64,000 nt of DNA from Hibiscus mutabilis (Eukaryota; Streptophyta; Magnoliopsida; Malvales; Malvaceae). The stretch lies in assembly GCA_019671005.1 (NCBI GenBank), contig CM033718.1, positions 5,456,001 to 5,520,000 on the forward strand. Reading direction: 5' to 3'. Under the pieces are notes generated by a model. The model was not told the origin of the DNA and made no database searches. It was given only the letters and a program-made list of their open reading frames with translations. Each line of letters starts with the position of its first letter. Within the stretch, counting starts at the first letter, position 1. The position numbers and the translations under genes were made by a program. Shown here in pieces: positions 24,469 to 36,444 of this stretch.

Positions 24469-25975
24469 TTATGAATAAAGATATTCTTATAAACAGTTTC
24501 CCCCAAAATTTTATCTTTTTCACGAAATCAAAACATTATTAAAATTTCTATATTTTTTATTATTTTGAAATGACGCGTAAGATAAAATAATATAATCTAT
24601 ACTGTCAAAAATACAATGTCAACGATCCATTTAATTAAAAAAATTAACACAAAACCATTAAACCATGCATATAAATAATATAGAAAATTCTTGACTGAGT
24701 TCACGTTATGAATTAATTTAGGGTGGGTTTGTTTGGTGTCTTTGGCTTTCCCCTAATTTCAAGTGTTTGGTTCATGTAAAATAACTTGAGTCAACGTAGA
24801 ATGAATTATGTCAAGGGAAAAAACTCTCTCTCTCCGGTATTATTACAAGATAGTATATGTTCAATTTTCTTAGTCCTTTAGTAACGCAAGCACCAACTAG
24901 AAAATATAATCTTGTTATTCTCGTTTACTTTCACCAGCAGTGGCGTTATCCAAGCTTCTTCCTACCACATTCACTACATGTAAGATTTGTCTCTTGATTC
25001 TTCATCTTTTATTCTTATCTTTTCTCTTACAATAAATTTTCTTTCGACTTTTCCTCTCTCTCTTTTTTTAAATTATAAATACCAAATTGATTATTAATTT
25101 AAGGTTATGATTTGTGTGGATTATGATTGTTATACCTTTCTGATGCAAAGCAAAAGTTTATCTGAGTGTTACAAGCTTTAGAGGAGTTAATTCTGATTAT
25201 GCTTTTAAGAAAAAAAATTCTGATAATTTCTAATTGTAGTGGGTACTGCCTAATCAAGTGCACTGATAATATCTCAATTGTTGCAATTTCATATCTTTTG
25301 GGAGTTGAAATTGAAGAGGATGGGAGGTGATTGTGAACAAAGGAATTGGGATTTAGAAATAAAAAATGCGAATTTGATGGAAATTAGATTAGAAGATTAT
25401 GAGTATCTCTCAATTTCAGTTTTTTTTAGTTGATTTTTTTTTCTTTTGAAAACTCAAAAAAACTCATACCTTTTCATATAATTTTGTCAATATTTGAGCT
25501 TACAAGGCTTGCTACAACAAAACCCATCTCAAATCTATGCTTTCCATCTATCCCTAACAAATCATGTTTTCTTTTCATCTATTGTTCGCTTATGTTATGA
25601 AAATCATGTTGGTCATGTTCCATTGAGGATTGATCTTGGTTTTTAGAATTTATGGTTTGTTTAATTTATTTTGATTCAAAAGTTTTTGTGTGTATATATA
25701 TATATATATTGAGTTAAATGCTTCAAATGTTACTATTTAAATTAATTCACTTTACTAGTACCTTGTATAACCGATTAACCGACCCTTGTAACTATGAACT
25801 CAAAATTCAATACAACTGTTGATGGTTTGTGCATGCAACACCCTTGGATGGTAGTTCATGGTCATAGAGATCGGCCAAAATTGGAGGATAATTCAATTCC
25901 AATTAAAAATTTGGTTTATAGGGTTCTTCCAGCTATATTTTAGAAATTAGGTCAAAAATTACAGTAAATGGAGGA
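24469..25975. other. Intergenic DNA, no gene seen
   Basis: AT-rich sequence with a (TA)n run at 25692-25710. The 25740-25975 part leads into the palindrome cluster before the plant-mobile-domain pseudogene. No supported coding exon. Confidence 0.4.
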
Positions 25976-26117
25976 AGACGCCATCTCTACATGGCGTTGT
26001 GCTCTAGATATGGCTCAGCAGCTTCCACTTGAAAGCCGATCCAAGGCAGAATGCCACCTCTAGGTGGCGTTGTATTGCGTGCCATGCATCCACACATCAG
26101 CTTTCACGTGAAAGCTG
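25976..26117. repeat. Two-copy palindrome module with G-box
   Basis: Two direct repeats of about 75-79 bases each hold a pair of palindromes. First: CGCCATCTCTACATGGCG (25979-25996) and CAGCTTCCACTTGAAAGCCG (26019-26038). Second: GCCACCTCTAGGTGGC (26053-26068) and CAGCTTTCACGTGAAAGCTG (26098-26117). The last is a perfect 20-base palindrome centred on CACGTG. They lie about 440 bases before the pseudogene start and could be cis-elements or transposon ends. Confidence 0.6.
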
Positions 26118-26554
26118 GTCCGATCATTTAATAAATAGAGAGGTTTACAGAATAAGACGAGTGTATAGGGGTTGAGAAAAAATTGAGAGAGCTTGAGTTA
26201 AAAATTTGACTGATCTTTTTTGAAGATATATTCGAAGAGTTGACTATTGTTGAAGTATATTTGTTTGTAGATCCTCTCGGTTTTTCAAAAGTTAGTAAGT
26301 AATTTGTTTTTTTAATTAATTTGTTATTTTTTAAATTAGAGGGGTTTGTAGAATTTTTTGTGTGATTGAAGATATATTCGAATGATAACTATTTTTTGTT
26401 AAGGCTTTAGAGCACATTTACACAGTTTCTCGTCTAATCTGATAAGTTTTTGTATTTTTTAAAGATATATTCGTATAGATCAAATTTTTTGAAGTTAATA
26501 CATTTTTTGATTGTATATATTCGAATGATAATAGTTTTGCAGATTTGTTTGAAA

Positions 26555-28500
26555 ATGGCATATGGAGGAGTTTTGTTGTACCGTGACCATAAGCACATTT
26601 CATCTCATATTCATGAAGAGCAAGTAAGTAATTTAAAATTTATTATGTTTACTGTCACGTGTACAACAAAATAATTTATCATAATAAATTAATTATAGGA
26701 TGTGGAGTATAGCATCCACGGTCGAGAAGCGAAGATCGAGGAACCTTCTAACTGCATAGTTTATTACTTACAGCGTGCCAATTTTTATAATGCTTCATTT
26801 CTTCATGGATTTAAGATTATTTCCGGGTTGATTACTAGATTGATTGAACGATGGAGACTAGAGACTCACACATTTCATTTTCCATTTGGCGAATGCACAA
26901 TAACTCTATAGGATGTAGCAATATAGCTTGGTGTCCCAATAAATGAGAATCCGTTGGTTGGAGAAAACAAGTATAATGTATTTGAGCTTTGCAGGTAGTA
27001 CCTCGACAAAGTTCCTCTCGAGGCATGTGTGAACGGTCCACGTATGAGAATTTCATGGTTGTAGAATGAATTTATTGCAACAGAAGGATCTGCTCGTCAA
27101 GAACTTGAGTATGCAGGTCGAGCATATATATTGCAAATCATTGGTGGGATATTGATGCCAGATACATATGGTAATTTGGTTCACACACAATATCTGCAGA
27201 TGTTGGCTGATTTTGACACAGCTGGTGCATATAGTTGGGGATCTGCAATATTGACATTCTTGTACCATGAAATGTGCAAGGCCGTAATTATGGATGGTGA
27301 GAAGAAGAATTCAGATATGGGTGGATGTCAAATCTTATTGCAATCGTGGGCATGGTATAGGCTGCCTTATCTAACGCCCATTGTGGAAGTACCCGTACCC
27401 ATGAAGTTTCCTCATGCTGGAAGGTAATATTGTGATTACAGTCGTATATGGCTATTTTATTGATCTAATATTTATCTGCAATGACTTAGAAATATAAGTT
27501 CAATATCTTTGCAGATGGAGACATAAGTTGAAGAATGCAGGGGTAGTGCACAACACTACTAGAGATATAAGACTAAAGATCCAAACTATATGACACAATT
27601 AGGTATCATAATATTATTTTTAAATTTATTTTTTGAATTTTTATTTTTTTTAAAGTAATATGTTTGTTTGTGTATGTATATTAATATTTGTGTTTTACAG
27701 TTTATTTGGCTGCAGTACGCGAATACATCAATCAAGGCTTGCATACCAGAAAGTGTGCTTCAATGTTCAACATTCTGGGGTGCAATTGTGCCTTCGATCC
27801 ATTTTTCTATTGTTGAGTATCATTGTGCTAATAGAGTGTTGCGTCAGTTCAACTTCCATCAACCTATTCCTAGAGCTCTACCTGCTATTGAACATATCCG
27901 TACTATTCGTAGAGGTAGATTCAATGGGAATTAGGTTGTGAAGCAAGCCGATTTCACTTTGCGGTGGGAGGAAAGATGTACGCGGTGGGCTGATAATTTG
28001 AGTCCAATTAAAGCCGATGATTTTAAATTTAATACAGAGTACTATTAGTGGTTTTCGAAAAATTGTTCATAGTATCTGCCGAAGCTGTAAATAAATGGCT
28101 TGAAGATCCGCAGTGCTCAAAACACATACACTTCTCATCCGAGTTTGGTCTAAGCTCTCAAGAACCAACAAACGAACCAAACTTGGATTATTCTACGGGT
28201 TGGCATTCTTCATGGTCTCTGGTGCAATCCCCCCAATACATGTAAGCAATGATCCTTGGGAAGAACCAATACAACATGGGTATCCATCATTTGGTAATGT
28301 TTCGGAACAACCACCATTTGGAGACAGCTCATCATTTCATCAATCATTTGAATTTGGCAATGTTCCGGAACAATCACCAATCAATTTTTCAGTTGGTAGC
28401 AGCTCATCTTCTTAGCCAGCTTACAATGATGATGAAGGGTACATACAACAATTTCAGTATCCTCAAACATCCGTATATGGGGAAGGTATGTATGTTGGTA
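26555..28500 (+). pseudogene. Plant mobile domain (MAIN-like / aminotransferase-like PMD) pseudogene
   Basis: PMD proteins are plant-specific. Some, such as MAIN and MAIL1, act in genome stability and silencing; many others ride on transposons. Exon 1 (26555-26623) reads MAYGGVLLYRDHKHISSHIH and ends at GTAAGT. Exon 2 from 26699 has LIERWRLETHTFHFPFGECT then DVAI*LGVPINENPLVG, later AYILQIIGGILMPDTYGNLV and YSWGSAILTFLYHEMCKAV, ending near 27424 before GT. Later exons read RWRHKLKNAGV (27514), FIWLQYANTSIKACIPESVL (27701) and NRVLRQFNFHQPIPR. In-frame TAG stops are at 26909, 26924, 26996, 27062, 27932 and 28046. The family call is firm; the exact 3' end is not. Confidence 0.8.
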
Positions 28501-28748
28501 GTATGACATCTTTGTTTTCAACTACGACCGTAGCAGCTCATCATTTCATCCGAAAGATATGTATGGTACACCACCTTCTATGCAAATAATGGATGATCAA
28601 CTTTGATGAGCAAACTCCAGATCAACCATGAAGAATGGTTTGACCCCCTAGACGGTACGATCAAACATCTTCCTTACACCGACAAGAATTACCGAGGAGG
28701 AGGCAGAAATAGGGAATATGGTTTATTTATTTGTAAATTTTATTTATT

Positions 28749-30425
28749 TGTAATATATTTCTATTTTCCAGTTCAAATTAAAATTGCACGATCAACTTGC
28801 TACCCTTGGTCTAGCAAGCATAACACATACAATTCATCAAAACAAGCACATAATGTCACACATGTATAGTAGCAATGCTACCACATTTGTATCTAACATT
28901 TAACTACTGTTTTTATGCTTTCTTTTAAGAATTTCTTACTTGTTCCTCTAAATTGTTATTACCTCATTTTAAGACATAACTGGACAGATTACAATGTCCC
29001 AAAACTGTTTTGGAAACAGTTTGCTTCTAGGTGCAAAAATAGTCCCAAACTGCCCAGGACACTGCTGTCTGGCAGTTTGCACACTGTCCCTTTAAATAGT
29101 CATATCTTTTAATCCGTATGTCGGAATTTCGATTAATTTACACCTTTAGAAATATAACAAAATTTTCTTTATGACCATATAAGGCTTGCATTTTATTTCT
29201 TAGCCAATTAATACAGTTTATTGTTCAAAGACAGGGCATTTACACTGTCTGGACAGTTTGCACTGTCCAGCTATTTCTAATATAGTTTCCAGGATAGGAC
29301 CTAATTTTCAGTTCTGTTTTCACCTAATAAGAGTAGACATACTAAGGATCATGTCACTAAAATTTCAGCCCTGAGTTTGATCTATACAAATTTTGGTGAA
29401 TTTTCAAAGTTATTGCCCAGAACAGAGCAATTCTGGGCAGATTGCACCTATTCACATTTTAATTCCTTAAATTCATTTTAACCAATGTTTTGGTCCTATA
29501 ATTCATTTCATATGAAATCCTAAACATGTTTAGTCAATGTTAATTCAATTTTCAAGGTGACCAAAATAGAGTAAGTTGGTTAAGTTGCTTAATTTTGCAT
29601 GTTTACACAATTTGTTCTTACTAAAACAGTTTCTAGGCTATATGACTTTGTTCATACTTTTATCTTTCATTTCCAGCATTGGTTACTAACAATTTAGCTT
29701 GTTTAACACCTTAATTACATTACCTAATCATGATCATGTTCAATTCATTAGTTCCATAGCTCAATTACATGTTCTAACAATTCAATTCTTACAACAACAT
29801 CTAATTTCAAATTTCCAGCAACCTAATTTTGTTACACCATCATCTACACATAAATTCCACTCCAATTCAAATTATCCATAATATATACAAATTCAATTTC
29901 ATCATTCTCTTCATTTCAAACAACCTAGCAACTCAACTAAGCATTTAAACATCATCTAAATCAGAATTTCAAACATGAATCAGTTTGGACAGCATGAATT
30001 TACCTTAGTAATACTGCCACCAAGTTGAATTTAGCTCAATTTCAACTCTAACACCATAGATTTAAGCTTTCTCTCACAATAACACTTTTTCCCTATTTTC
30101 TTCTTCAAATTCGATAACTAAGGGAGAATGAAGAAGATGATAACATTTAATCCAAGTTATTGGATTTATGAAATGTCTAAAATGTCCCTTAATTAATCTT
30201 TATTATTAACTTAATCAAGGGCATTAGGGGAAACAAGGAATTTAGCATGCATTCCCCATATTTTCCATGTTATCCAATTAAGTCATTCTAAATTGGTCTC
30301 TTATTTCATTTAGTCTTTCAATTAGATCCTTGACTAATCAATTTAGCTTAAATTCTAGGTTCAATTAAGCTATCAACTTATGCAATTGATTTCAATACTT
30401 CTAGGCTAGGATTTAGGGTGTTACA
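28749..30425 (-). mobile_element. 3' LTR of Tekay/Del-like gypsy element C
   Basis: On the minus strand the LTR begins TGTAACACCCTAAATCCTAG at 30425, directly after a polypurine tract. The distal end at about 28749 (plus-strand TGTAATATATTTC) is a guess from TG...CA form. No protein-coding content is seen. Confidence 0.55.
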
Positions 30426-30442
30426 ATTCTCCCCCTTAAATT
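30426..30442 (-). other. Element C polypurine tract
   Basis: The minus strand reads AATTTAAGGGGGAGAAT immediately before the LTR start. This is the typical plus-strand primer of plant chromovirus-type gypsy elements. Confidence 0.7.
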
Positions 30443-30590
30443 AAATTCGCCTTCGAATTTACCTAAATCGAATAGGTGAAGAAATTGCTTCCTCATGACT
30501 TCTTCAGATTCCCAAGTAGCTTCTTCCACCTTATGGTTTCTCCATAAGATCTTAAACAAGGGGAACAATCTTGTTCCGAAGCTTCCTTAC

Positions 30591-31747
30591 TTACCGGTCA
30601 AGAATCTGAATAGGTTCTTCTTCGTAGGACAAATCATGATTCAATTCTACTTCTTCGGGCTCAAGGATGTGTGAAGAATCAGATCGATACCTTTCGAGCA
30701 TTGAAACGTGGAAGACATTGTGTATTCTATCAAACTCTCTAGGAAGAGCTAGTCGATAGGCCATTGGACCAATTCTTTCAATAACTTCAAATGGTCCTAT
30801 GTATCGAGGACTGGGCTTCCCTTTTCTTCCAAATCTAAGCACTTTCTTTCAACGTGAGACCTTTAGGAATACTTTGTCTCCAATAGCATACTGGATATCT
30901 CTTCTTTTCAAGTCAGCATACGCTTTCTGTCTATCGAAAGCTGCCTTTAATCGATTGTGAATGATCTTGATTTGTTCTTCAGTTTCCTGAAGCAATTGAG
31001 ATCCTAGAATCTTATTTTCTCCCAATTCAGACCAGCATAGAGAAGTTCTACATCTTCTACCATAAAGAGCTTCGAATGGTGCCATTTGAATAGAAGATTG
31101 ATAGCTATTGTTGTAGGAAAACTTTACAAGAGGTAGGGATTTCTCCCAATTCTTCCCGAAGTCAATAATACAAGCTCTTAGCATATCTTCTAGCACTTAA
31201 ATGATTCTATCAGATTGGCCATTCGATTGAGGATGAAATGTCGTACTAAGATGTATTTTAGCTCCTAGAGCTTTTTGCAGAGAATTCTAGAATCGAGAAG
31301 CAAATCGAGGGTCACGATCGGAGATGATTACTGTAGGTACACTGTATAACCGAATCACTTCACGATTGTACAACTCGGCAAGGGTTTCCAAACTCATGTT
31401 CATACGAAAAGGGATGAAGTGAGTAGATTTAGTGAATCTATCAGCAATCACCATACAACATCATTCTTTCTTGGAGTAGAAGGAAGACCGGTGAAAAAGT
31501 CTATAGTAATTCGATCCCACTTCCACTTAGGAAGTTCAATAGGTTGGAGCAGTCCAGTAGGGACTTGATGCTCGACTTTGACTCTTTGACATGTTAAGCA
31601 CTTGGATACAAAGTCCATGATTGCAGATTTCATGCCTGGCCACCAGTATAGTGACATGTTAAGCACTTGGATACAAAGTCCGTGATTGCAGATTTCATGC
31701 CTAGGCAACCACAACATATTCAAGAACCAAACCACTGTCAAAAGCAT
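30591..31747 (-). pseudogene. Element C integrase, C-terminal part of pol
   Basis: Read from right to left: a zinc-domain remnant (LYWWPGMKSAIMDFVSKCLT then CQRVK), WKWDRITIDFFTGLP with the first catalytic Asp, then broken frames to 31196, NSYQSSIQMAPFEALYGRRC, and the end domain GPFEVIERIGPMAYRLALP with IHNVFHVSMLERY. This order and wording are typical of Tekay/Del chromoviruses. A 65-base direct duplication at 31588-31706 repeats the zinc-domain coding and shifts the frame. Protease, RT and RNase H are missing because the copy is truncated at about 31707-31747. Confidence 0.85.
31588..31706. repeat. 65-bp tandem duplication in element C integrase
   Basis: GACATGTTAAGCACTTGGAT recurs at 31588 and 31653 with nearly identical following sequence to CATGCCT. 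The 65-base offset is not a multiple of three, so it breaks the integrase frame. Confidence 0.85.
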
Positions 31748-34312
31748 CAGAAAACATCATCAAGCATGTTCACATTCTAGAAAGGAAGTCTATAGGCATG
31801 GACACTATTGCTAAACCAAGTTAAGCATCAAACACCATATCAAAGTTCAAACCAGACTTAAAAGGCCATTTACACTACCATTAGGCACTATAAACTTGTG
31901 CCAAAACCAGGGAGTTCACAACATACGCTCCCAACCCATTAAAGTATCCACCCATTACCAAACTTATTACTATTGAAGGGTTAAAACCATACTTGTACTT
32001 TGAGCAATTCTTGAACCTCTTCACTTGATTTCTTGAAGCCCGAACAATCTATTTTTCTACATTGTTAAGAAAATAGAGCGTAAGCAATATGCTTAGTGGG
32101 AGATGCTTAAAACAAAACCGTAAACAATGCCTTTGAATACCTTTTTCCTCAACAAACCATTTTCCATCATGCTCAACATAGGCTCATGCTTTAAAACTCA
32201 CTAAAGCAAATAATTTAACTTTCAACACATGTATTATTAAGGCTTATGCATTAAACCAATGCAAATCTCAAGCTAGCTTTTCAAATCATAAACATTTGCT
32301 ACCATGCTCAAAACTAGAATCTCATGTATAAAGCTCTTTATACAAAAACCATTTAAATCCATGATACATGTAATCTTCTACATTGGCACTCAAGTGACCC
32401 GGGATGACTACGTCCCGATCAAACACATGGGAGGGCTATGTCCCATACAAACACGTGAGAGGGCTATGTCCCAACACATCGGATATACGGATACATCTCG
32501 TGGTGTTGTTGTGAACCATAGAACGGTAAAACACATGATGTTGCTTCGCACCGAGGTTCTCAAGGTGTTGCTTTGCACCTTAAATGCCCGTAAGGTGTTG
32601 CTTCGCTCCCTACGATGACTCACGTGATGTTGCTGCACATCATGGAGGTGGCTCACGCACGCATGATTTTGCTACATATTATAGTACACTCTCATCCTAT
32701 TGGTCGACCAATTATATACGATTAATAAAGGCTCCGTCACTTGCCAATATTCACTTTAAAACCATGATAACCTACTATTTTTCAATGCAATAACATAAAC
32801 CATAGATTATCTCATTTTAAAACATAATCAATGCATAACATTTTTCTCATCAAGATGCAACTTCATGAAAACCATAAATCAACCTCATGGGATAACATGA
32901 ATCATTTCTCAATTCATAAAAAACATGCATAACAGTAGGTAACAAATTATTCTTCAAACATGAGCATGATTTATCAAAACAATGGAAAAACTCGAGAACC
33001 GAGAGAGAAATTCAATCATACTTACTTCCGAATTTAAACCAACATTTCAAGCTTAATTTAAACTCCCCAAAATCACTTTCAAACCTCTTTGAAAAGCTTT
33101 AAAACCAGTGCTACTCACCAACTACACCTCGCTTGCCTTGCGAGGCGAAATCAAGCTTCCGGATCAACCGCAACTCCTTCCGAAGCTATCGGATCATCAT
33201 CCCCTGCTTCTAACCAAAGAAAAAAAAGGATTAATGCATTTCTTTGCATCAAAATCCCCAGCAACACACAACAACACTTTCCTCCCACAACAACCAAGCT
33301 ATCGCCTAACAAGAACAATCGAAATCACCGGCGAAACCTTACTAACTACTCTTCAGCTACTACCCAGCAAGATTAACACTAAAACAACATCAATTTACAT
33401 CCAAAACATCTCTTCAACACCAAAGAACCACCAGCAAGCAATTAACACCATAAACTAGCCACAAACCCAAAGATATCAACATCAAAACTTAACAATTCAT
33501 CTAGTTTCGGGATTCTATTGTTAAAATCACTAAAATCAACATAAAAACACATCATAATCATAGTATTAACTCATTATAAACCCAGCAAATCAGATCTGAA
33601 ACAAAGATCCATCAATTAAAGCAATTAAACCTCAATTAAATCATCTTTACATAATTATACCATCAAAACCCATTAGAAAACATTCATAAAAGATCAAGAA
33701 CTTGAGAATTTCATTAAAGAACCTTTCATTAGAGGAGAAGAACAAAACCTTACCTCTAATGATGCTTTTCCCCCAATTGCAATGATTTTTCATGAGAAAA
33801 CAAAGATAAAATCATAAGGCTTTGAAAGAAAATCAATAAGAAATCTTTTGATGTTAAAAAATGAACTAAATCAAAGGTTTATCTTAAATATTTGAAGAAA
33901 ATATGATGTTTGGTTGGAGAGAAATTGAGAGGAAAATAGTTAAGAGCAAAGTTAGTTACGTGAAATATGTTTTAAGAAATAATGCCTAATTAATTCCCTC
34001 CAACTTGTTTTTTTATTAAACTAATTTAAAAATAGACAATTAAGGGCGGAAAGTTTGAATGAGACTCTTGGTCAAAGCTCCCTAAAGATTCTAAGTCCTG
34101 ATCTTTTACAATTTAGTCACTAAAAATAGTTTTGCACATTTTACATTTTGGTCACTAGTTCCAAAATGGCAAACCTCCAACTTACATTTTCTAAAATTGA
34201 TTCCCCCAAAATCACTTATATATTAAATAAGGATTTTAAAACATTTTCCCCTAATTTAATTTTGTTCAAAAACCATTTAAACTGAATTATTCTCGAAACT
34301 AGTTTGAATCAC
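31748..34312 (-). mobile_element. LTR and flank of minus-strand gypsy element D
   Basis: Non-coding DNA typical of a long plant LTR, with AT-rich arms and a central GC-richer hairpin array at 32396-32690. Its minus-strand 5' tip is probably the 49115-49167 piece, which reads TGTAACCCCTTGATTTTGGG at the far side of element X. If so, X split D's LTR at 34312/49115. The boundary with element C near 31707-31747 is not resolved. Open frames at 32304-32793 and 33089-33458 are low-complexity and not called. Confidence 0.5.
32396..32690. repeat. Array of short hairpin motifs in the element D LTR
   Basis: Plus-strand motifs with self-complementary ends follow one another: GGGATGACTACGTCCC, GGGAGGGCTATGTCCC and GAGAGGGCTATGTCCC, then GATGTTGCTTCGCACC (32537), GGTGTTGCTTTGCACC (32564), GGTGTTGCTTCGCTCC (32594) and GATGTTGCTGCACATC. 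Each can fold into a 4-5 bp stem with a short loop. I have a recollection of such motifs in plant gypsy LTRs. Confidence 0.65.
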
Positions 34313-35014
34313 TGATGAGTGTTCAAAAGTACTATTTTTATTACCCTTTTTACTCATATTATTGTTAGACTTTGGCACATTTTAGTTGCATTTTTAGCCA
34401 TTCATTCATAATTGCATTGTTTTCTTCATTGCCATGCTTGATTATCTATATTAGTTTATTTTGGTGGAAAAGGTGTTGCTTGGTATATGTTTGGTGCATG
34501 TAGGCTAATTGCCCGGGCAAGTATTGCCGAGGCAATAAAGGAAACAAGGAAGCTGCCAATTTCTCCATGGATTTAGCCCTATATATAGTCGAAAAATCCA
34601 AGAAATCCTAGAGGAGTCAAAGCACTATGAGGAGATTAAAGGGAGATCAAATTTCAAGAGATTTAGGAGGATTTTTAGCAAGAATAAAATAATAAAATAA
34701 AATAGATCTATTTCTTTTATTATATTGTATTTAATTCCAACTTAACTTCCTCCTTAAGAAAGACTTTGAACTAGCCATCTCCTATAAATACAAGGCTTAG
34801 CCGTAAGCCTTTATATATTGGAATTGAGAGAGAAAACGCAAGGGGCTGTTCGAAGTCTTCTTCTTTGTTTTGGTTAGATTCATGTTTAGGGATTATTCTT
34901 TGTATATCTTTTGAACCCAACCATAAACTAACTTGATTGGCTTGGGTTATTGTGTTTTTGTGGTTGTGAGAAAATGATTGGATTTGTCTAGGTTTTTTGT
35001 TTTGCAATTTAAGT
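34313..35014 (+). mobile_element. 5' LTR fragment of Athila-like element X
   Basis: TGATGAGTGTTCAAAAGTAC onwards matches 47654-48355, differing by roughly 6-7% by eye over 400 bases. It has a TATA box (CTATAAATACAAGG near 34780) and ends abruptly at AAGTTCAA. There it joins A2 LTR sequence, so the last part of this LTR is lost. Confidence 0.8.
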
Positions 35015-36421
35015 TCAATATGTCTTTTTAAAGCTTATAATTTTGTGACATGTAGTATTTAATCATATAGTTGGTGTTTTTGTTCTCTTTGCCTTTTTCA
35101 GTTTGGGCCTACTAGCTTTTAGGGGGTTTTGTGCCTTTTAGTGCTTTAGGCTTAGTTTATTTGTTTAGTTTAGTTTGGGCCTTTGGTTTTGGGCTTTAGT
35201 TCTTGGGCTTAGTTGTAATAGCCTTGGGTTTTCATTTTTTGGGGCCTAGCCTAGTTTTTGGGCATTAAACTAGATTAAGTGGATTAATTCAATTAATTTT
35301 GATCGTGTGCTCGTCTCATAGGGGTACGATTCCCGAATTAATTAAATTAATTCTAGATTTAGATTCCTTATGGCCTTGATTAGAGTAAGGTTCGGATTAA
35401 TCTAATGAATTTTAATTTGCCCTTGGCTCATTAGAGTAAATATTAAATTCGTTAAATTAATTGAATGTTTCTTAATGGTTTAGGATAAAATTAATTTCAA
35501 ACTTAGATTGACGCTTAAATTCCTGATTAATTATCATAATTTGTTTGGATCTTAGTCATTTAGGGATAACTAATTTAGGATTAAATACTAGGGTCACTTA
35601 ATTAACAGTTAGGTCATTAATTAAATTTCCCTAATTTGGGCCTTTATAGGTTAGGTCTTGCGTTGGGCCTTTTGTGTTTATTTTTGTGCCTTTGTTTGCC
35701 ATTCCTTCATTGTCATTCATACAGCTCATTAATTTTGCATTAATTAATCTAAATCATAAAATAAGAGATATTTATTAATTTTGATATTTGTGTCGTGACA
35801 TTCCGAGCTTAAAGGATGTTGACCAAATATCTGAATTAATTCTTACTGTCCCAAGGTAAAGTTAAAAGTTGATAAAATCATTACATCATATCTTAACTGC
35901 TTGCACCATGCATAAAGGTGACGTACGGGAGTCGAACCATAAATTAACACGGTAGTTGGGTTTATTCAATGTCGATTTAATCTATGGTCCGACGTATCGT
36001 TAACCTTATTAATTAAATGTCCAATTAATTTGAACCCACCAATTTGATAAAGCCCGTTCAATTAAGGTTAATTTTCAATTAAGGTCACCAAATTAAATTA
36101 TTTTTAAATTTCGACAATTTCCTTCGATTAAAAGCAACAAATATTTTGGTACCGATTTCCGGGCGTGATGGGGGTGTTAATCCTTCCCCACATGTAACCA
36201 ACTCCCGAACCCTTTCAAAATAAATCTCTGGTTCTGTGGTGTCTGACCTACCTTATCCAAGTGGTCGGTGGCGACTCCTAGTTTTCAATCAGTTTTCCAA
36301 AGAAAAAGAATTTTCAAAAGAAATCCCTTTAAACCAAGAATACAAAGAAATGATTTTTGGGATAACCCGTAGCGCCAAACTTATATTTTTTCTAAAGGTT
36401 TTTCAAAAAAACATCGCTACA
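35015..36421 (+). mobile_element. A2 5' LTR, lacking its first 1.9 kb
   Basis: It matches 45646-47067 from TATGTCTTTTTAAAGC to the terminal TCGCTACA. The missing part corresponds to 43704-45645. The homologous block in T1's LTR starts near 11100. Confidence 0.85.
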
Positions 36422-36423
36422 GC

Positions 36424-36444
36424 ATGGGGGCTTCACCAGGGATC
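36424..36444 (+). other. A2 primer-binding-site-like sequence
   Basis: ATGGGGGCTTCACCAGGGAT follows the LTR end after two bases. It is a degenerate match to element B's better site (TGGCGACTCCGCTGGGGAC on the minus strand at 51820-51838). The tRNA is not identified. Confidence 0.45.

Noticed and set aside
26900..28050. Possible TAG read-through or recoding in the PMD gene
   Set aside because: All-TAG stops are striking, but nuclear plant genes do not reassign TAG, and C-to-T decay of CAG explains the pattern more simply.
33089..33458. Two overlapping frames of 95-116 codons
   Set aside because: Low-complexity Thr/Asn/Pro-rich translations of LTR-like DNA; no domain.
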